Of a DNA stretch of 64,000 nt, positions 62,204-64,000 are shown one piece after another; positions within the stretch are counted from its first letter, which is position 1, and each line of letters starts with the position of its first letter. The stretch spans positions 25,839 to 89,838 of the forward strand of contig JAHHIE010000025.1 in the NCBI GenBank assembly GCA_019358945.1, in the 5' to 3' direction. The notes under the pieces are model-generated. The model made no database searches and was not told where the DNA came from. It saw nothing but the letters and a program-made list of their open reading frames with translations. Origin of the DNA: Stenomitos rutilans HA7619-LM2. Its GTDB lineage: Bacteria > Cyanobacteriota > Cyanobacteriia > Leptolyngbyales > Leptolyngbyaceae. The position numbers were made by a program, and so were the translations under genes.

Positions 62204-62300
62204 AGTTTTGAGTTTTGAGTTTTGAGTTTTAAGTCAAAGAGCTATCAGCGATTAGCGGTCAGCCAACTCTGCGGGAAGCAAGCTACGGCGGTCAGCGGTC
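62204..62300. repeat. Compound repeat tract upstream of mntH
   Basis: GTTTTGA units (62204-62230) and GGTCAGC units are interrupted by AACTCTGCGGGAAGCAAGCTACGGC, a small dispersed repeat also found nested in the MITE at 23685-23834. Confidence 0.85.
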
Positions 62301-62330
62301 TTCTAATAACCAACAACTTCTTTTACCTTT

Positions 62331-62441
62331 AGAACTTACGCATTTGCCCCCAGACCCCAATGCGGGGGGCTTTAATTGGCTCGGTTCCCCCAGCATTGGG
62401 GGCTAGGGGGCGAAAGATGATCGCTTTTGCGTAAGTCCTAA
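62331..62441 (-). mobile_element. MITE-like element, copy B
   Basis: A 111-bp element. Ends AGAACTTACGCA and TGCGTAAGTCCTAA form a terminal inverted repeat. Internal inverted repeats are G/C-runs (GACCCCAATGCGGGG, CCCCCAGCATTGGGGG). Copy A is inverted at 23685-23834. Confidence 0.8.
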
Positions 62442-62488
62442 CCTTTTACCTTTTGCCTTCATCCCTCATCCCTCTATCTTCATTCCTC

Positions 62489-63580
62489 TCACCCGATCAC
62501 CGCTGGTTGCCTCGTCGGCTGTGGCGGCTCGATCGTTTCTGCCACTAACCGCGTGTGATAAAGGTTAGCCACTAGCGGCTCCTCTTTCGCAAGATTAATT
62601 TCCATCTGGTCGAAGATCTCAACGGTGGCAGGGTCGGTCAGCTTATTGCGTAGTTTATACATATCAATGACACCTGTTTGGAGATCACCCAGCGCGCGGC
62701 GTAAAAGGTTGGCATCGCCTCGACTAAACTGCAACCACGTCTTGAGATGGTCGTAAGTATCACTCACACTGGTCTGAAGTTGCACGCCCAAACGGCTTAA
62801 GCGCTTTTCTAGTAGCGCTATGTGGTGCTGCCGGGTGTCGCAAATAGCCAGGAAAACGCAGCTCATTTCAACATCAGTGGCATTCTCTGCGTAGTGCTCA
62901 AAGGCTTGCAGGCCGTAACATTCACCCGCGATCGCCATATGCAACCCCTGCACAATCTCACCTTGACTCGACCCTCCCCAGGCTTCGCCCAACTTCCACC
63001 AATCAGCATTCTGGTCGGTTTCGTCCGGTAGAGTAAGGTCGGGAATTGAAAGCTCCAGGCGTTTGAGAATCGCGGTTGCAAAAATGGGCAAATCGCCTGG
63101 ACGACGCGACGTAATCAGGTTTCCATCAACGACCAACGGTGCATCCAGCACAACCGCGCCTGCATTGTGGAGGTCTTTGCGAATGGCTTTGAAGCCTGTC
63201 ATCCGTTTGCCATGCACCAAACCACCTTCGATCAGCACTTGTGGGCCATGACAGATGGCAGCAACCCATTTCCCTAGCGCGATCGCTTCTCGGACAAAGC
63301 GCACCGTATTTCGATTGGCACGCATCGCGTCGGGAGCCATCCCACCGGGAATGATCACCGCATCAAAATCTTTTGCAAGCACTTCGGTGGTGGTAGCATC
63401 TGCGTGTACAGAAAGACTACCTTGCTTTCCCTGATACACATCATTCATGCGAGAGCCAAGGATAACGACCTCTGCCCCGGCTTGCTTTAACGCGTTGTAA
63501 GGAATGTGAAACTCGCTCTCTTCGACCTGGTGCTCAACTAAAAGCGCGACTCGTTTAGCGATCGTTTGACGATTAAGCAT
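62489..63580 (-). CDS. DJ-1/PfpI domain fused to a ferritin-like helical domain
   Basis: The start at ATG 63580 (MLNRQTIAKRVALLVEHQVEESEF) is preferred over the longer frame to 63634. Residues 1-185 are a PfpI/YhbO-type DJ-1 domain: nucleophile C110 in AAICHGPQVLIEGG and the strand LVVDGNLITSRRPGDLP. Residues about 215-345 are helical, with AIAGECYGLQAFEHYAENA and CDTRQHHIALLEKRLSRLG, a pattern of Glu/His like rubrerythrin/DUF892-type ferritin folds. Stand-alone PfpI proteins are about 170-190 aa, so this is a genuine two-domain protein. A stress or detoxification role is likely. Confidence 0.82.
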   Translation of the reverse strand: MLNRQTIAKRVALLVEHQVEESEFHIPYNALKQAGAEVVILGSRMNDVYQGKQGSLSVHADATTTEVLAKDFDAVIIPGGMAPDAMRANRNTVRFVREAIALGKWVAAICHGPQVLIEGGLVHGKRMTGFKAIRKDLHNAGAVVLDAPLVVDGNLITSRRPGDLPIFATAILKRLELSIPDLTLPDETDQNADWWKLGEAWGGSSQGEIVQGLHMAIAGECYGLQAFEHYAENATDVEMSCVFLAICDTRQHHIALLEKRLSRLGVQLQTSVSDTYDHLKTWLQFSRGDANLLRRALGDLQTGVIDMYKLRNKLTDPATVEIFDQMEINLAKEEPLVANLYHTRLVAETIEPPQPTRQPAVIG

Positions 63581-64000
63581 GATGTTCTGAGAATAACGAA
63601 TGTTTGGTGGGAACCAGGAGCATACAGAACACACGACCAGTCAGCAAACACTAACAAACCGCAAGCTACCGCATACGGGTATCAACAAATTTCACTTTCC
63701 AGGTAGAAACACGACTGTTGGGACTTATCAAACCAAACTTAGTGGTTACAGGAAATAGGGGCAACACCCCTCAGCGAAGCACTGTAATGCTTTGAGCTGA
63801 TTGACTGACAAAAGTCTTGCAAGGCTGCTAGCTTCGTTACTCACCCGCCCGTGATTAAAATCCGGGCTAATGGTGTACCCGACATTCCGCCCTTTGAAGT
63901 GTCACATTGAGCGTTTAGCGGCATAAGTTTCTCAAGGCTTTGGCAAAGTGGGTGGGGTATTAGCAACGAGTTGATAGTGCAAAACCTCGACCATCTCGGC
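63581..64000. other. Right-edge region without a recognised gene
   Basis: No gene, tRNA or tandem repeat is recognised. A short GCCCG-N-CGGGC hairpin with TGATTAAAATC in its loop (about 63850-63870) is the only structure seen. Confidence 0.4.

Noticed and set aside
63850..63872. Short GCCCG/CGGGC hairpin near the right edge, recalling IS200/IS605 ends.
   Set aside because: Only five base pairs and no transposase or second end in the window.

Overview
The window reads as chromosomal DNA of a filamentous-type cyanobacterium, possibly Leptolyngbya/Oscillatoriales-like. GCGATCGC-type (HIP1) palindromes are very dense. The gene set includes psbX, ycf66, ndhB, a CrtD-like carotenoid desaturase, an RRM protein next to rpsU, a stand-alone sdhB, accC and an AcnB-type aconitase. 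Genes lie on both strands in short runs with little large-scale operon structure. There is no rRNA, CRISPR array or intact transposase; one tRNA, tRNA-Gln(UUG), is present.

Layout. 0-11 kb: small coiled-coil protein, RsmB-type methylase, acnB, EVE protein, then a purine-catabolism group (Rieske oxygenase, guanine deaminase, 5-hydroxyisourate hydrolase), a Uma2 protein, mnmG, and a hicBA toxin-antitoxin pair inserted between two copies of a ~66-bp direct repeat. 11-24 kb: glycosyltransferase plus PIG-L-like pair, MOSC protein, an AraC/hydrolase/NAD(P)-binding set, a frameshifted pseudogene, phasin-like protein, DUF2330 plus an orphan RnfD/NqrB-like membrane protein, and a 691-residue helical-repeat membrane protein. 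24-37 kb: HipA-like kinase plus DUF3037, tRNA-Gln, TIGR02587/TIGR02588 pair, type IV pilin, uvrA, cinA, aroQ, and an AtzF-C-like/AtzG/AtzE amidohydrolase group. 37-49 kb: sdhB, two tandem TolB-like lipoproteins, ycf66-psbX, YggT, accC, DUF2459, a coiled-coil protein, a CobE/CbiG-C protein and ndhB. 49-64 kb: topA, a decaying PIN-type toxin-antitoxin pair, crtD-like gene, TylF-type methyltransferase, M16 peptidase, fructosamine kinase, rpsU, RRM protein, an alpha/beta hydrolase lacking its serine, a histidine-kinase remnant, mntH, and a DJ-1/ferritin-like fusion.

The most striking signal is a family of short tandem repeats of period 7 bp (plus related 8- and 9-bp versions). They fill many intergenic gaps and also lie IN FRAME inside at least six otherwise conserved proteins: an RnfD-like protein, UvrA, TopA, CrtD-like, the M16 peptidase and CobE. 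A stop-free heptanucleotide repeat reads through all three frames and gives a peptide of period 7 residues, so it can enter genes as a translated spacer; this is directly visible in the RnfD-like gene. Other dispersed elements are two copies of a ~110-150 bp MITE-like element ending in (T)TAGGACTTACGCA, a ~97 bp element with GTAGGGTnTGT ends, and two copies of an ~80 bp element built on AAACCTC/GAGGTTT palindromes.

Gene content suggests purine-nitrogen salvage (guanine to xanthine, 5-hydroxyisourate breakdown, AtzE/AtzG-type ureide or oxalurate hydrolysis), but no xanthine dehydrogenase or urate oxidase lies in the window. The Rieske oxygenase beside guaD is a candidate for an undescribed step. 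All functions are read from sequence motifs and memory of families; no database search was possible.
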